This document shows, piece after piece, positions 18,921-27,141 of a stretch of 64,000 nucleotides of DNA (position 1 is its first letter; each line of letters starts with the position of its first letter). The notes below the pieces were generated by a model that did not search any database, was not told the origin of the DNA, and worked only from the letters and a program-made list of their open reading frames with translations. Source of the DNA: Agrobacterium sp. RAC06 (GTDB lineage Bacteria > Pseudomonadota > Alphaproteobacteria > Rhizobiales > Rhizobiaceae); NCBI RefSeq assembly GCF_001713475.1, contig NZ_CP016499.1, positions 3,422,001 to 3,486,000 of the forward strand. Reading direction: 5' to 3'. The position numbers were made by a program, and so were the translations under genes.

Positions 18921-19285
18921 TACCCCTACCCCTCTAGGGATATATTTACCATGGCAAATACCTTTCAGGAAGCAGTTGTTTAAAGTTCAGTTAATACTGG
19001 CGCGGCCTTTTCTGGTAGAGTCGGCGAGCCGGCGCCCCGGCTGCAGTTGCTGGTCTGCGCTGGGCCACGACTACTGTGATACCAGTTTGACCCTCAAAGC
19101 GATTTACGGCGGGCCAGCTTATATTCTAAACTGTATATGTTTATTATCTAATATTGACTTCTTGGAAGCCGTTAGTTGGCGAGTGATGAGCTTGGCGTTT
19201 GCGCTTACTGTCGGGTTCGACCAGACAATCTGGAAAGCCCGTCATTGGGAATTGCGCGCTGTCGGTGGACGAGCTTCAACGCAGC
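18921..19285. other. Intergenic region upstream of response regulator
   Basis: These 365 bp hold the promoter region of the minus-strand response regulator and the region after fhuC. A markedly AT-rich patch lies at about 19110-19170. A perfect 6-bp hairpin with a CGCC loop (AGCCGG/CCGGCT) lies at 19027-19042. I see no supportable gene. Confidence 0.5.
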
Positions 19286-20074
19286 CTAACTCGCAATCGC
19301 CAGAGGTTTCCGCGTTGGCTCGTGGATCATGACGTCCATCGGCAAACCATAGATGCGCTGGAGTGCTTCAGGCGTCATGATCGTCTCTGAGGCTCCCTGC
19401 ATGATCACGCGGCCTGAATGGAGCGCCGTGATGGTATCGCAAAAGCGGGACGCCATGTCGATGTCGTGCAGCACGATGATGATGCCGAGACCCTTCTCCT
19501 GAGACAGTTTGCGGACCAGTGAGAGGACCTCGATCTGATGGGAAATGTCGAGGGCCGAGATCGGTTCGTCGAGCAACAGGTATTCCGTATCCTGAGCCAC
19601 CAGCATGGCGAGCCAGGCGCGTTGTCTTTCACCGCCCGATAGCGTGTCGACGAGGCGGTCGGCGCGTGGGGCGACACCGGTCAATGCAATTGCTTCCTCT
19701 GTCTTTTGTCTGTCCACCTCGCCGAAACGACCGAAGGCGCCGTGCCAGGGATAGCGTCCAAGCGACACGAGTTCGCGGACGGTCATTCCGGCAGCCGAGG
19801 GCAGGTGCTGCGCCAGATAGGCGACCTTGCGCGCCAGCGCCCGGTCGCCCCAGGTGTCGAGCCGTCGTCCGTTCAGGGTGATGCTGCCGCTCGTGGGCAT
19901 TTGCTGACGTGCCAACAGTTTCAGAAGCGTCGATTTGCCTGAGCCGTTGTGCCCTATCAGCCCGAGAACCTGGCCATCCATCGGGATATCGAGCGTCAGC
20001 GGTGCAAGAATGGGCCGCTCGGCCACATCGAAGGCGACGTCGCAAAGAGAGAAGGTCGATCTCTGTCTGTTCAA
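19286..20074 (-). CDS. fhuC: Ferric hydroxamate siderophore ABC transporter ATPase
   Basis: The 262-residue ATPase has Walker A GHNGSGKST, the signature LSGGERQR, Walker B LLLDEPISALD and the switch histidine in VLHDI, with the overall FhuC/FecE layout (for example VSLGRYPWHG). I chose TTG 20074: AAAAAGGAT lies 5-13 nt upstream, the resulting length is typical for FhuC, and the codon overlaps the stop of the frame that would complete fhuF. It would energise uptake of ferric hydroxamates, but its permease gene is truncated at 20747-21403 and no binding protein or receptor gene is nearby. The ATPase is therefore intact but probably orphaned, unless it works with permeases encoded elsewhere. Confidence 0.85.
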   Translation of the reverse strand: MNRQRSTFSLCDVAFDVAERPILAPLTLDIPMDGQVLGLIGHNGSGKSTLLKLLARQQMPTSGSITLNGRRLDTWGDRALARKVAYLAQHLPSAAGMTVRELVSLGRYPWHGAFGRFGEVDRQKTEEAIALTGVAPRADRLVDTLSGGERQRAWLAMLVAQDTEYLLLDEPISALDISHQIEVLSLVRKLSQEKGLGIIIVLHDIDMASRFCDTITALHSGRVIMQGASETIMTPEALQRIYGLPMDVMIHEPTRKPLAIAS

Positions 20075-20750
20075 GATTTCATCCTTTTTACTCGATCTGG
20101 GCAGAGACTGCGGCAATCCTCGATGCCCGGAATGCGATCCCTCAGACAGCAGACTTCCGGCGACGCACGCGCAATCCGTCTTCCTCGAAGTAGCGGATGG
20201 CATCCGTCGTCGGGGCGGGTAGGTTGAAGGCTGGGTTTTTTCCGGGAAGCTGCCGGACAATCCACTCGAGATAATGCGCCGCATTGCCCCAGAATACTTT
20301 TCTCGACAGGCCGCTCTGCCTTGCCAAGGCATCAACGAGCGGGGTCAGGTGGGTGGACACCAGCAGGGAGGCTGCCTGGTCTGCCTCTTCTGTCGTGAAA
20401 GCGGTGGGCAGACGCAAGGCGACCGGCTCGCCGTCGTCATCGACGACGATCGCTGTGTTCTCGATGTCTGCATGAACGGCTTTTCCCCCGATCAGGGACA
20501 AGGCCATGACGGGGATGATCACGGTTGCCAGATATTTCTGCGACCATAGGGAAACCAGATAGCCATCTGGTTTGACGCCAAAGCGACGTGCGTAGCTTTG
20601 CATGAGACAAGCAAAGGCATCGGCTTCCAGCACCTGTGCGGATGGCTCCACCCTGCGGATTTCCGGTCCATCAGACAGTTTATCCCGGATCGGCGCCAGC
20701 GGGCCGCTCAATCGAGAGAGCCGATCCTGCGGACTGCTGATCCCGTTCAT
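20071..20750 (-). pseudogene. fhuF: Ferric-siderophore reductase FhuF, frameshifted before its Fe-S motif
   Basis: From ATG 20750 the frame reads as an FhuF-type protein of 202 residues and stops at 20142 just after RVRRRKSAV. The missing C-terminus is present in the neighbouring frame and reads CCLRDRIPGIEDCRSLCP, the hallmark FhuF [2Fe-2S] cysteine motif, ending at a TGA (20073-20071). One extra base around 20148-20156 (TCT-GCT-GTC to TCT-TGC-TGT-C) would restore one frame. The restored stop would overlap the fhuC start codon, and the gene start overlaps the fhuB stop as ATGA, so the ancestral operon was translationally coupled. The cause may be a real mutation or a sequencing error. FhuF normally reduces ferric hydroxamate complexes in the cytoplasm. 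Confidence 0.8.
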
Positions 20751-21403
20751 GGGTGCCTCCGGTAAAGGAGCCAAAGGAAGTAAGGTCTACCGACGAAGGC
20801 TGCGAGGACGCCTGCGGGGATTTCGTAGGGGAAGTGAATGCTGCGACCGAGCCAGTCAGCCGCGGTCATCAAGGTTGCCCCGATGGCTGCGGCGCAAAAG
20901 GCCCGGTTCAGCGGTTTCGGAGGCGTGGTCATCGCCGCGATATGAGGAGCGATCAGTCCGACAAAGCTCAAGGGACCGACGATCAAGGTAGCGGTAGCTG
21001 TGAGGACGGCTGACAGCGACAGGAGCCACGTTCGGCACCGTCGTGGGTGAAGCCCCAGTTCGCGCGCCGCCTGGTCTCCGAGTGGCAGGATTTGCAGCCA
21101 GCGTCGAATAAGCGGAAGCAGAGCAAGAGCGACCAGCAAGATCGCCAATCCCGCCAACCCGGTGATTGCCGTGGCGCGGTAGGTCGGCCCCATCGACCAG
21201 GCCAGCACATAGACCGCACGCGGATCGCCGCTTGCCAGCACAACAGTGATGAGCGTGGCGGCAAAGGTGTCGATGGCGGCACCTGTGAGCAAGACCGGTC
21301 CGGGCGCATGGGCGGATTTGGCGGTGATGGCCATCATCACCAGAAATGTCGCGAGCGCCCCGCCAATGCCGCCGAGCAACATGACCAGCGGAGAGGACAA
21401 CAC
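20747..21403 (-). pseudogene. fhuB: 3' remnant of ferric hydroxamate permease FhuB
   Basis: About 218 residues of a FecCD/BtuC-type permease are readable, with hydrophobic helices and the family segment GPLSFVGLIAPHIA in the C-terminal third and the terminal GRPYFLWLL. FecCD permeases have about 330 residues and alphaproteobacterial FhuB is usually a double-length fusion, so most of the protein is missing. An in-frame TGA (21406-21404) lies immediately upstream, and no FhuB-like sequence is recognisable in any frame beyond it. The break therefore looks like a deletion or recombination junction rather than a frameshift. The remnant still overlaps fhuF by ATGA. Confidence 0.8.
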
Positions 21404-21706
21404 TCACGGCGGTGTGGATCACAAAGAAACATGCATTGAAAACTCATGTTAAACTTTTGTGGGCGCTGCGTGCAAGCACAAAGCCCAAGCCGCGAGCCGG
21501 TATCGCCCAAAGGGTTTGGCGTGCGCCACTGTCGATCCTCTCGCAAGCAGACAGCCAACGCCCAGCAGGACCTGATATCGGTTGGAACAAAGTCGGGTCG
21601 GGTGGCTTTTGCAAACTTGGCGCGGCTGTGGCTGGTCGAGTGTCGGTCGCATCCCGGCGAATAGGCCGGAACCGTTCCCGTGGGGACGCGATAACGAGGT
21701 GAGTTG
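21404..21706. other. Junction region between fhuB remnant and paoA
   Basis: About 300 bp without a recognisable gene. It contains the breakpoint of the truncated fhuB at its left edge and must hold the promoter of the pao genes. No direct repeats, insertion-sequence ends or tRNA fragment were recognised. GAGGTGA at 21696-21702 is the ribosome-binding site for paoA. Confidence 0.5.
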
Positions 21707-22225
21707 ATGAATGAGACTAGCAAGGTTCGCCTGACGGTGAACCGGATATCCCGCGAGATCGACCTCGACAACCGAACCACATTGCTCGACCTCTTGCGAG
21801 AAAACCTGCAGCTCACGGGCACCAAAAAAGGCTGCGATCATGGCCAGTGCGGCGCATGCACCGTCATCGTCGACGGACGTCGGATCAATTCGTGCCTGAC
21901 ACTCGCCGTCATGAACGAGGGCGCTGAGGTCACCACGATCGAGGGGCTGGGCGCGCCCGGCGATCTGCACCCGATGCAGGCCGCTTTCGTAAGGCATGAC
22001 GGTTTCCAGTGTGGCTACTGCACGCCCGGTCAGATCTGTTCCTCCGTCGCGATGCTCGAAGAGATCGCGACCGACGTCCCCAGCCACGTTACCGATGATC
22101 TGATGAACAAGGCACGACCGACCGCCGAGGAGATCCGCGAGCGGATGAGCGGCAATATCTGTCGCTGCGGTGCCTATTCCAACATCGTCGATGCCATTAC
22201 CGAGGTCGCGGAAACACGCTCATGA
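21707..22225 (+). CDS. paoA: Aldehyde oxidoreductase [2Fe-2S] subunit, PaoA-like, no Tat signal
   Basis: The 172-residue protein has the two-domain iron-sulfur fold of the xanthine oxidase family. Plant-type [2Fe-2S] ligands are C43, C48, C51 and C63 ([10 protein letters not shown] ... NSC). The second cluster uses C102, C105, C152 and C154 (QCGYC ... ICRC). The body closely resembles E. coli PaoA (YagT), but the N-terminal twin-arginine signal that sends the E. coli enzyme to the periplasm is absent. An in-frame stop at 21692-21694 rules out an upstream start. The enzyme is therefore probably cytoplasmic. Its stop overlaps the paoB start as ATGA. Confidence 0.9.
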   Translation: MNETSKVRLTVNRISREIDLDNRTTLLDLLRENLQLTGTKKGCDHGQCGACTVIVDGRRINSCLTLAVMNEGAEVTTIEGLGAPGDLHPMQAAFVRHDGFQCGYCTPGQICSSVAMLEEIATDVPSHVTDDLMNKARPTAEEIRERMSGNICRCGAYSNIVDAITEVAETRS

Positions 22226-23172
22226 AAGCCTTCACCTATGAACGCGCGGCCTCGGCCGAAGCGGCAGCGCAAATTGCCGCATCAAATCCGCATGCCAAGT
22301 TTATCGCCGGCGGTACCAATCTTCTCGATTTGATGAAGCTCCAAATCGAGACGCCGACCCATCTGATCGATGTCAACGGGCTGGACCTCGACGAGATTGA
22401 ACCGACGGCGGAAGGTGGCTTGCGGATCGGGGCCTTGGTGCGCAATACAGATCTGGCAGCCCATGAGATTGTCCGTCGAGACTACCCGCTGCTTGCGCGG
22501 GCGCTGCTTTCCGGTGCTTCCGGGCAATTGCGCAACCGCGCCACGACCGGCGGAAACCTTCTGCAGCGGACCCGCTGTCCTTACTTCTACGACACCAATC
22601 AACCCTGCAACAAGCGGCAGCCGGGCAGCGGCTGTTCGGCCATCGGTGGCTTCAGTCGGCAGCATGCGGTCCTCGGGGTAAGCGACGCCTGCATCGCGAC
22701 CCATCCCAGCGACATGGCCGTTGCGATGCGCGCGCTCGATGCCGTCGTCGAGACTGTGAAGGCGGATGGCAGCCGGCGGGTCATTCCGCTTGCCGACTTT
22801 CACCGTCTGCCGGGAGACACGCCGCATATCGAAACGGTCCTGGAGCAGGGCGAGATCATCGCGGCAGTCTGTCTGCCGCCGCCGATCGGCGGCACCCAGA
22901 TCTATCGCAAGGTTCGCGACCGCGCATCCTATGCCTTCGCGCTCGTGTCTGTCGCAGCCGTGATCCAGCCGGACGGGTCCGGGCGGATCACTCTCGGGGG
23001 CGTCGCGCACAAGCCGTGGCGGATCGAGGATGCGGAGGCACAACTGCCGAACGGTGCTCAAGCGACGGCGGCAGTCTTGCTCGCTGGCGCCCGACCCACG
23101 GACCAGAACCGTTTCAAGCTCGCTCTCGTGGAGCGCTTGCTGAGCGCCGTCATTGCGCAAGCCAAGGATTAA
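22222..23172 (+). CDS. paoB: Aldehyde oxidoreductase FAD subunit with [4Fe-4S] insertion, PaoB-like
   Basis: The 316-residue FAD subunit has the [13 protein letters not shown] flavin-binding motif and the CO-dehydrogenase flavoprotein C-terminal domain. As in E. coli PaoB (YagS), it carries an extra cysteine-rich segment that binds a [4Fe-4S] cluster: C119, C129, C138 and C157 in [18 protein letters not shown] and DACIATH. This insertion distinguishes Pao-type enzymes from ordinary xanthine dehydrogenase flavin subunits. It would pass electrons from the iron-sulfur subunit to FAD. It overlaps paoA by 4 bp and paoC starts 5 bp after it. Confidence 0.93.
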   Translation: MKAFTYERAASAEAAAQIAASNPHAKFIAGGTNLLDLMKLQIETPTHLIDVNGLDLDEIEPTAEGGLRIGALVRNTDLAAHEIVRRDYPLLARALLSGASGQLRNRATTGGNLLQRTRCPYFYDTNQPCNKRQPGSGCSAIGGFSRQHAVLGVSDACIATHPSDMAVAMRALDAVVETVKADGSRRVIPLADFHRLPGDTPHIETVLEQGEIIAAVCLPPPIGGTQIYRKVRDRASYAFALVSVAAVIQPDGSGRITLGGVAHKPWRIEDAEAQLPNGAQATAAVLLAGARPTDQNRFKLALVERLLSAVIAQAKD

Positions 23173-23177
23173 AGCTC

Positions 23178-25376
23178 ATGAAGTTCGACAGGCCAGAAAC
23201 GACCAATCCCATCGACAATCTGAAGGTGATCGGCCGGCCCACGCACCGGATCGACGGCGAGCTCAAGACGACGGGTCGCGCCACCTATGCCTATGAGCAC
23301 TGGGATCTCGGTCTCAAGATTGCCTATGGCTATCCGGTGGCTGCCGGCATCGCCAAAGGGCGCATCATCAAGATCGACAGCGAGTGCGCCCGGCAGGCAC
23401 CTGGCGTCATTGCCGTGGTCACCACACTTGACGTCGGAAAGCGCGAGAAGGGTGAGCACAATACGGCAACGCTCTTTGGCGGAGATGTCGTGCAGCATTA
23501 TCATCAGGCAATCGCGCTTGTCGTTGCCGAGACATTCGAGCAGGCACGGGCGGCTGCTTCGCTGATCGACGTCTCCTACGAGCGCGAGGAGGGGTTTTTC
23601 GATCTGTCCGAGGCCATGAAAACGGCTGAAAAGCCTTCGGAAGATGAGGCGCCCGACACTGCCTTCGGCGACTTCGATGATGCCTATGCTCGCTCGTCTG
23701 TGACGCTCGATGCCGAGTACAGCACGCCGGACCAGTCGCATGCGGCGATGGAGCCGCATGCCTCGATGGCCGTCTGGGACGGTGATGAACTGAAGATCTG
23801 GACCTCGAGCCAGATGATCGACTGGTGGCGGACGGATCTTGCGACCTTCCTTGGCATGGACAAGGAGAAGATCCGGCTGATGTCACCCTTCATCGGCGGA
23901 GGCTTCGGCGGCAAGTTGTTTCTCAGGGCGGATGCGGTGCTTGCCGCGCTGGGTGCCAAGGCTGCTCGATGCGCGGTCAAGGTCTCCCTGCCGAGGCCGG
24001 TGATCATGAACAATACCACCCATCGGCCGGCGACGATCCAGCGTGTCCGGATCGGTGCCGATAGCCATGGAAAGATCGAGGCGATTGCACATGAGAGCTG
24101 GTCCGGCAACTTGCCGGAGGGAAGCCTCGAAACGGCGGTCAACCAGACGCGACTTCTCTATGCGGGCGAAAACCGCATGACCGCCATGCGCCTGGCCATG
24201 CTCGACCTGCCCGAGGGCAATGCGATGCGCGCGCCGGGCGAAGCGCCGGGTCTGATGGCACTCGAAATTGCCATGGACGAGATGGCAGAAAAGCTCGGCA
24301 TCGATCCTGTCGACTTCAGGGTCATCAACGACACGCAGGTCGATCCGGAAAACCCGGATCGCCCCTTCTCGAAACGCGACCTGATCGGTTGTTTGCGCCT
24401 CGGTGCAGAACGCTTCGGCTGGAGCGACCGGGGAAAGCCTGGAGCGCGGCGCGACGGCAACTGGCTTGTCGGAACCGGGGTCGCCGCAGCCTATCGCGAC
24501 AACTTGCTGGTTGAGTCCGGTGCCCGGGTCCGCCTCGAAAGCAATGGTCGGATTACCGTCGAGACTGACATGACCGATATCGGCACGGGCAGCTACACCA
24601 TCATCGCGCAGACCGCTGCCGAAATGATGGGGGTGACGCTGGAGGAAGTCGATGTCCGGCTCGGCGATTCCAGCTTTCCGGTATCCGCCGGCTCCGGCGG
24701 TCAGTTCGGTGCCAATTGTTCGACGGCTGGCGTCTATGCAGCCTGCGTCAAGCTGCGCGAGGCCGTCGTCAAGAAACTCGGTCTCAATGCTCAGGACGTT
24801 CGATTCGAAGGCGGTCAGGTTCGCTCGGGCAATCATGCTATCCCGCTATCGGATGCTGTCGGTGCTGATGCCCTGGTCGGCGAGGACACGATCGAATGGG
24901 GTGATCTCTCCAAGACCCATCAGCAATCGACCTTCGGCGCGCACTTCGTCGAAGTGGGTGTGGATATCGTCACCGGAGAATGCCGAGTTCGCCGTATGTT
25001 GGCCGTTTGCGCCGCCGGCCGCATTCTCAACCCGATTACCGCGCGGAGCCAGGTGATCGGTGCGATGACCATGGGCATTGGGGCCGCGCTTTCGGAGGAG
25101 CTTATCGTCGACACGAGCCGAGGCTTTTTTGTCAACCACGATCTCGCCGGTTACGAGGTGCCCGTGCACGCGGACATTCCGAGCCAAGAGGTGATCTTCC
25201 TCGACGAAACCGATCCGATGTCGTCACCGATGAAGGCCAAGGGTGTCGGCGAACTGGGGCTGTGCGGCGTATCCGCGGCGATTGCGAATGCCATCTACAA
25301 CGCCATAGGTGCTCGTGTCCGCGACTATCCGGTTACGCTGGACAAGCTGATCGGACATCTGCCCGCCGATTTTTGA
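23178..25376 (+). CDS. paoC: Aldehyde oxidoreductase molybdenum-binding subunit, PaoC-like
   Basis: The 732-residue large subunit starts at ATG 23178; the open frame upstream overlaps paoB and is not used. It shows the GGGFGGK molybdopterin-cytosine-dinucleotide segment and the catalytic glutamate in KGVGELG at position 692, the same number as the catalytic Glu of E. coli PaoC. With paoA and paoB it forms a heterotrimer that oxidises aldehydes to carboxylic acids, probably aromatic ones by analogy with PaoABC. The dedicated MCD-insertion chaperone (PaoD/XdhC type) normally needed for this family is not in the window. No regulator is adjacent. Confidence 0.93.
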   Translation: MKFDRPETTNPIDNLKVIGRPTHRIDGELKTTGRATYAYEHWDLGLKIAYGYPVAAGIAKGRIIKIDSECARQAPGVIAVVTTLDVGKREKGEHNTATLFGGDVVQHYHQAIALVVAETFEQARAAASLIDVSYEREEGFFDLSEAMKTAEKPSEDEAPDTAFGDFDDAYARSSVTLDAEYSTPDQSHAAMEPHASMAVWDGDELKIWTSSQMIDWWRTDLATFLGMDKEKIRLMSPFIGGGFGGKLFLRADAVLAALGAKAARCAVKVSLPRPVIMNNTTHRPATIQRVRIGADSHGKIEAIAHESWSGNLPEGSLETAVNQTRLLYAGENRMTAMRLAMLDLPEGNAMRAPGEAPGLMALEIAMDEMAEKLGIDPVDFRVINDTQVDPENPDRPFSKRDLIGCLRLGAERFGWSDRGKPGARRDGNWLVGTGVAAAYRDNLLVESGARVRLESNGRITVETDMTDIGTGSYTIIAQTAAEMMGVTLEEVDVRLGDSSFPVSAGSGGQFGANCSTAGVYAACVKLREAVVKKLGLNAQDVRFEGGQVRSGNHAIPLSDAVGADALVGEDTIEWGDLSKTHQQSTFGAHFVEVGVDIVTGECRVRRMLAVCAAGRILNPITARSQVIGAMTMGIGAALSEELIVDTSRGFFVNHDLAGYEVPVHADIPSQEVIFLDETDPMSSPMKAKGVGELGLCGVSAAIANAIYNAIGARVRDYPVTLDKLIGHLPADF

Positions 25377-25685
25377 TCTCGGACCGCTAGAGGGCGCGCG
25401 CGGCATCGATGTCGGGCGCGTCTTTGCTCCCCGTGTGAGGGTGCCGCAGTTGGGGTGCCCAGAGGCTGAACAAAGCACCATCCTGCAGCACTGCGCCGCG
25501 CTGATCTCGGAAACTTCACCACGTTCGGGTGCCGCCTATGGAAGGCGGAGCGTTGCGATCCTGTCGAGTTTGAGGATAGCATCGCCGCCTCGGAACTGGC
25601 GTACTTTTCGCGGTGCGCCGGCAAACTACGATGGCGAGGTCACAGGGCCGCCTGTTCGCTAATGCCTTCTGGAGAGGCCAAGTGC
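25377..25685. other. Intergenic region between paoC and the glycerate kinase gene
   Basis: About 310 bp with no recognisable gene in any frame. It probably contains the terminator of the pao operon and the promoter of the glycerate kinase gene, but neither was identified clearly. GGAGAGG at 25671-25677 is the ribosome-binding site of the downstream gene. Confidence 0.5.
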
Positions 25686-26966
25686 ATGATCGAAAGACCA
25701 GAATTTTTCCTGCGCCAGCTGTTCGACCGTGCCGTAGAGGTGGCGGATCCGATGCGGACGCTCAAGGATTTTCTGCCTGAAAAGCCGAAGGGTCGGGTGA
25801 TCGTCGTCGGAGCTGGCAAGGCGAGTGCGCGGATGGCGGAAGCGGTCGAGGCGGTCTGGGGTCCCTGTGAAGGCCTCGTCATCACGCGTTATGGTTATGG
25901 CAGGCCCTGTCGTGGCATCGAGATCGTAGAGGCGGCCCATCCGGTCCCCGACGAGGCGGGCCTGAAGGCGACGGCGCGTCTGCTGGATCTGGTCGAAAGT
26001 GCCGGCGAAGGCGATTTCGTGCTGGCGCTGATCTCGGGCGGAGCCTCGGCGTTGCTGGTCCAGCCGGTGCCGGGCGTCTCGCTTGCCGAAAAGCAGGCGG
26101 TCAATCAGGCCCTGCTCGCGTCAGGCGCGCCGATCGACCGGATGAATACGGTTCGAAAACATCTCAGCCGAGTGAAGGGTGGGCAATTGGCCGCCGCAGC
26201 CTGGCCGGCTCAGCTCTTCGCCTTGATGATCTCGGATGTGCCGGGAGACGATCCGGCCTTCATCGGCTCCGGTCCGACCGTTGGCGATCCGTCGAGCCCC
26301 GACGACGCTCTGGCCGTGATCGATCAATGGAAGGTCGCACTTCCTGGCGGGGTTCGCGAGGCATTGGAGCGCGGCTCCGCGGTCGTCAGGCCCGACGATC
26401 CGCGCCTCGCCCGCGTGCGCAACGTTATCTATGCCGCGCCCCGGCAATCGCTGGAGGCGGCTGCGGAACTCGCCCGAGAGGCGGGTTGCGATGTTCGCAT
26501 TGTCGGCGATGCCCTGGAAGGGGAGGCGAGGCTGGTGGCCGAGGCCCAGGCGAAAGAGGCTCTAACCTTGCAGCACTCCCTGCGTGCCGGGGATTCGCCG
26601 ATCCTTCTCCTCTCCGGCGGCGAACTGACGGTCACCCGGCGCGGCGACGGCATTGGCGGGCCCAATGCCGAGTTCTGTCTGGCGCTTGCGCTGGCTCTGG
26701 ATGGCGTTGCAGGTATCCATGCGCTCGCTTGCGATACGGATGGTGTTGATGGTGCCGCCGAAGTCGCCGGCGCCGTCATCGGTCCCGAACTTCTGAAGAA
26801 GGCTGCCGAACTGCGTTGCGACCCAGAGGTCGCTCTGCAACGAAATGACGCCCATTCGTTCTTCGCAGCGTTGGACGCGCAGGTTGTCACCGGCCCCACC
26901 CTGACCAACGTCAACGATTTCCGCGCGATCCTCGTGCAGCCGCGTCCGACCCCATCAAGGCTTTAG
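25686..26966 (+). CDS. Glycerate 2-kinase, MOFRL family
   Basis: This 426-residue protein is a type-2 glycerate kinase (historically annotated hydroxypyruvate reductase TtuD, or GckA): an N-terminal DUF4147 domain with VVGAGKASARMAEA and ALISGGASALL, and a C-terminal MOFRL domain with LLSGGELTVT and ACDTDGVDG. It would phosphorylate D-glycerate to 2-phosphoglycerate, feeding C2/C3 acids such as glyoxylate or tartrate products into glycolysis. ATG 25686 has GGAGAGG eight bases upstream; the earlier in-frame ATG at 25662 has none. It lies just before a peptide-type ABC importer, but whether the importer brings in a glycerate precursor cannot be told from sequence. Confidence 0.9.
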   Translation: MIERPEFFLRQLFDRAVEVADPMRTLKDFLPEKPKGRVIVVGAGKASARMAEAVEAVWGPCEGLVITRYGYGRPCRGIEIVEAAHPVPDEAGLKATARLLDLVESAGEGDFVLALISGGASALLVQPVPGVSLAEKQAVNQALLASGAPIDRMNTVRKHLSRVKGGQLAAAAWPAQLFALMISDVPGDDPAFIGSGPTVGDPSSPDDALAVIDQWKVALPGGVREALERGSAVVRPDDPRLARVRNVIYAAPRQSLEAAAELAREAGCDVRIVGDALEGEARLVAEAQAKEALTLQHSLRAGDSPILLLSGGELTVTRRGDGIGGPNAEFCLALALALDGVAGIHALACDTDGVDGAAEVAGAVIGPELLKKAAELRCDPEVALQRNDAHSFFAALDAQVVTGPTLTNVNDFRAILVQPRPTPSRL

Positions 26967-27059
26967 CCGAAACTTCCGTTCACTGACGAAACCTGACGCG
27001 TGATGGGGGCTGGTGCTCGCTGCATTGGTGTGCCTGCGAGAAATCCTGTGGTTGATATC

Positions 27060-27106
27060 TATCATGATAAATTATTGCATTCAAGTTATCTATGTGAATT
27101 AATAAC
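27060..27106. promoter_or_regulatory. AT-rich promoter region with dyads before the peptide-type ABC operon
   Basis: A perfect palindrome TATCATGATA lies at 27060-27069, and a spaced inverted pair GTTAT (27085-27089) / ATAAC (27102-27106) follows. Both sit in an unusually AT-rich stretch less than 85 bp from the binding-protein start. The FadR-like regulator at the end of the operon (32322-33104) is the natural candidate ligand. Confidence 0.4.
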
Positions 27107-27141
27107 GCACATAAAGGATGCCAAATCGAAAGGATTTCCCC

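Noticed and set aside
21337..21825. Minus-strand frame of 162 residues across the fhuB/paoA junction, tested as the missing fhuB 5' part
   Set aside because: The translation is Arg/Ser/Cys-rich, without membrane helices or FecCD motifs.
23016..23177. Upstream extension of paoC to position 23016
   Set aside because: It would overlap paoB by over 150 bp; ATG 23178 gives the family length and puts the catalytic Glu at 692 as in E. coli PaoC.
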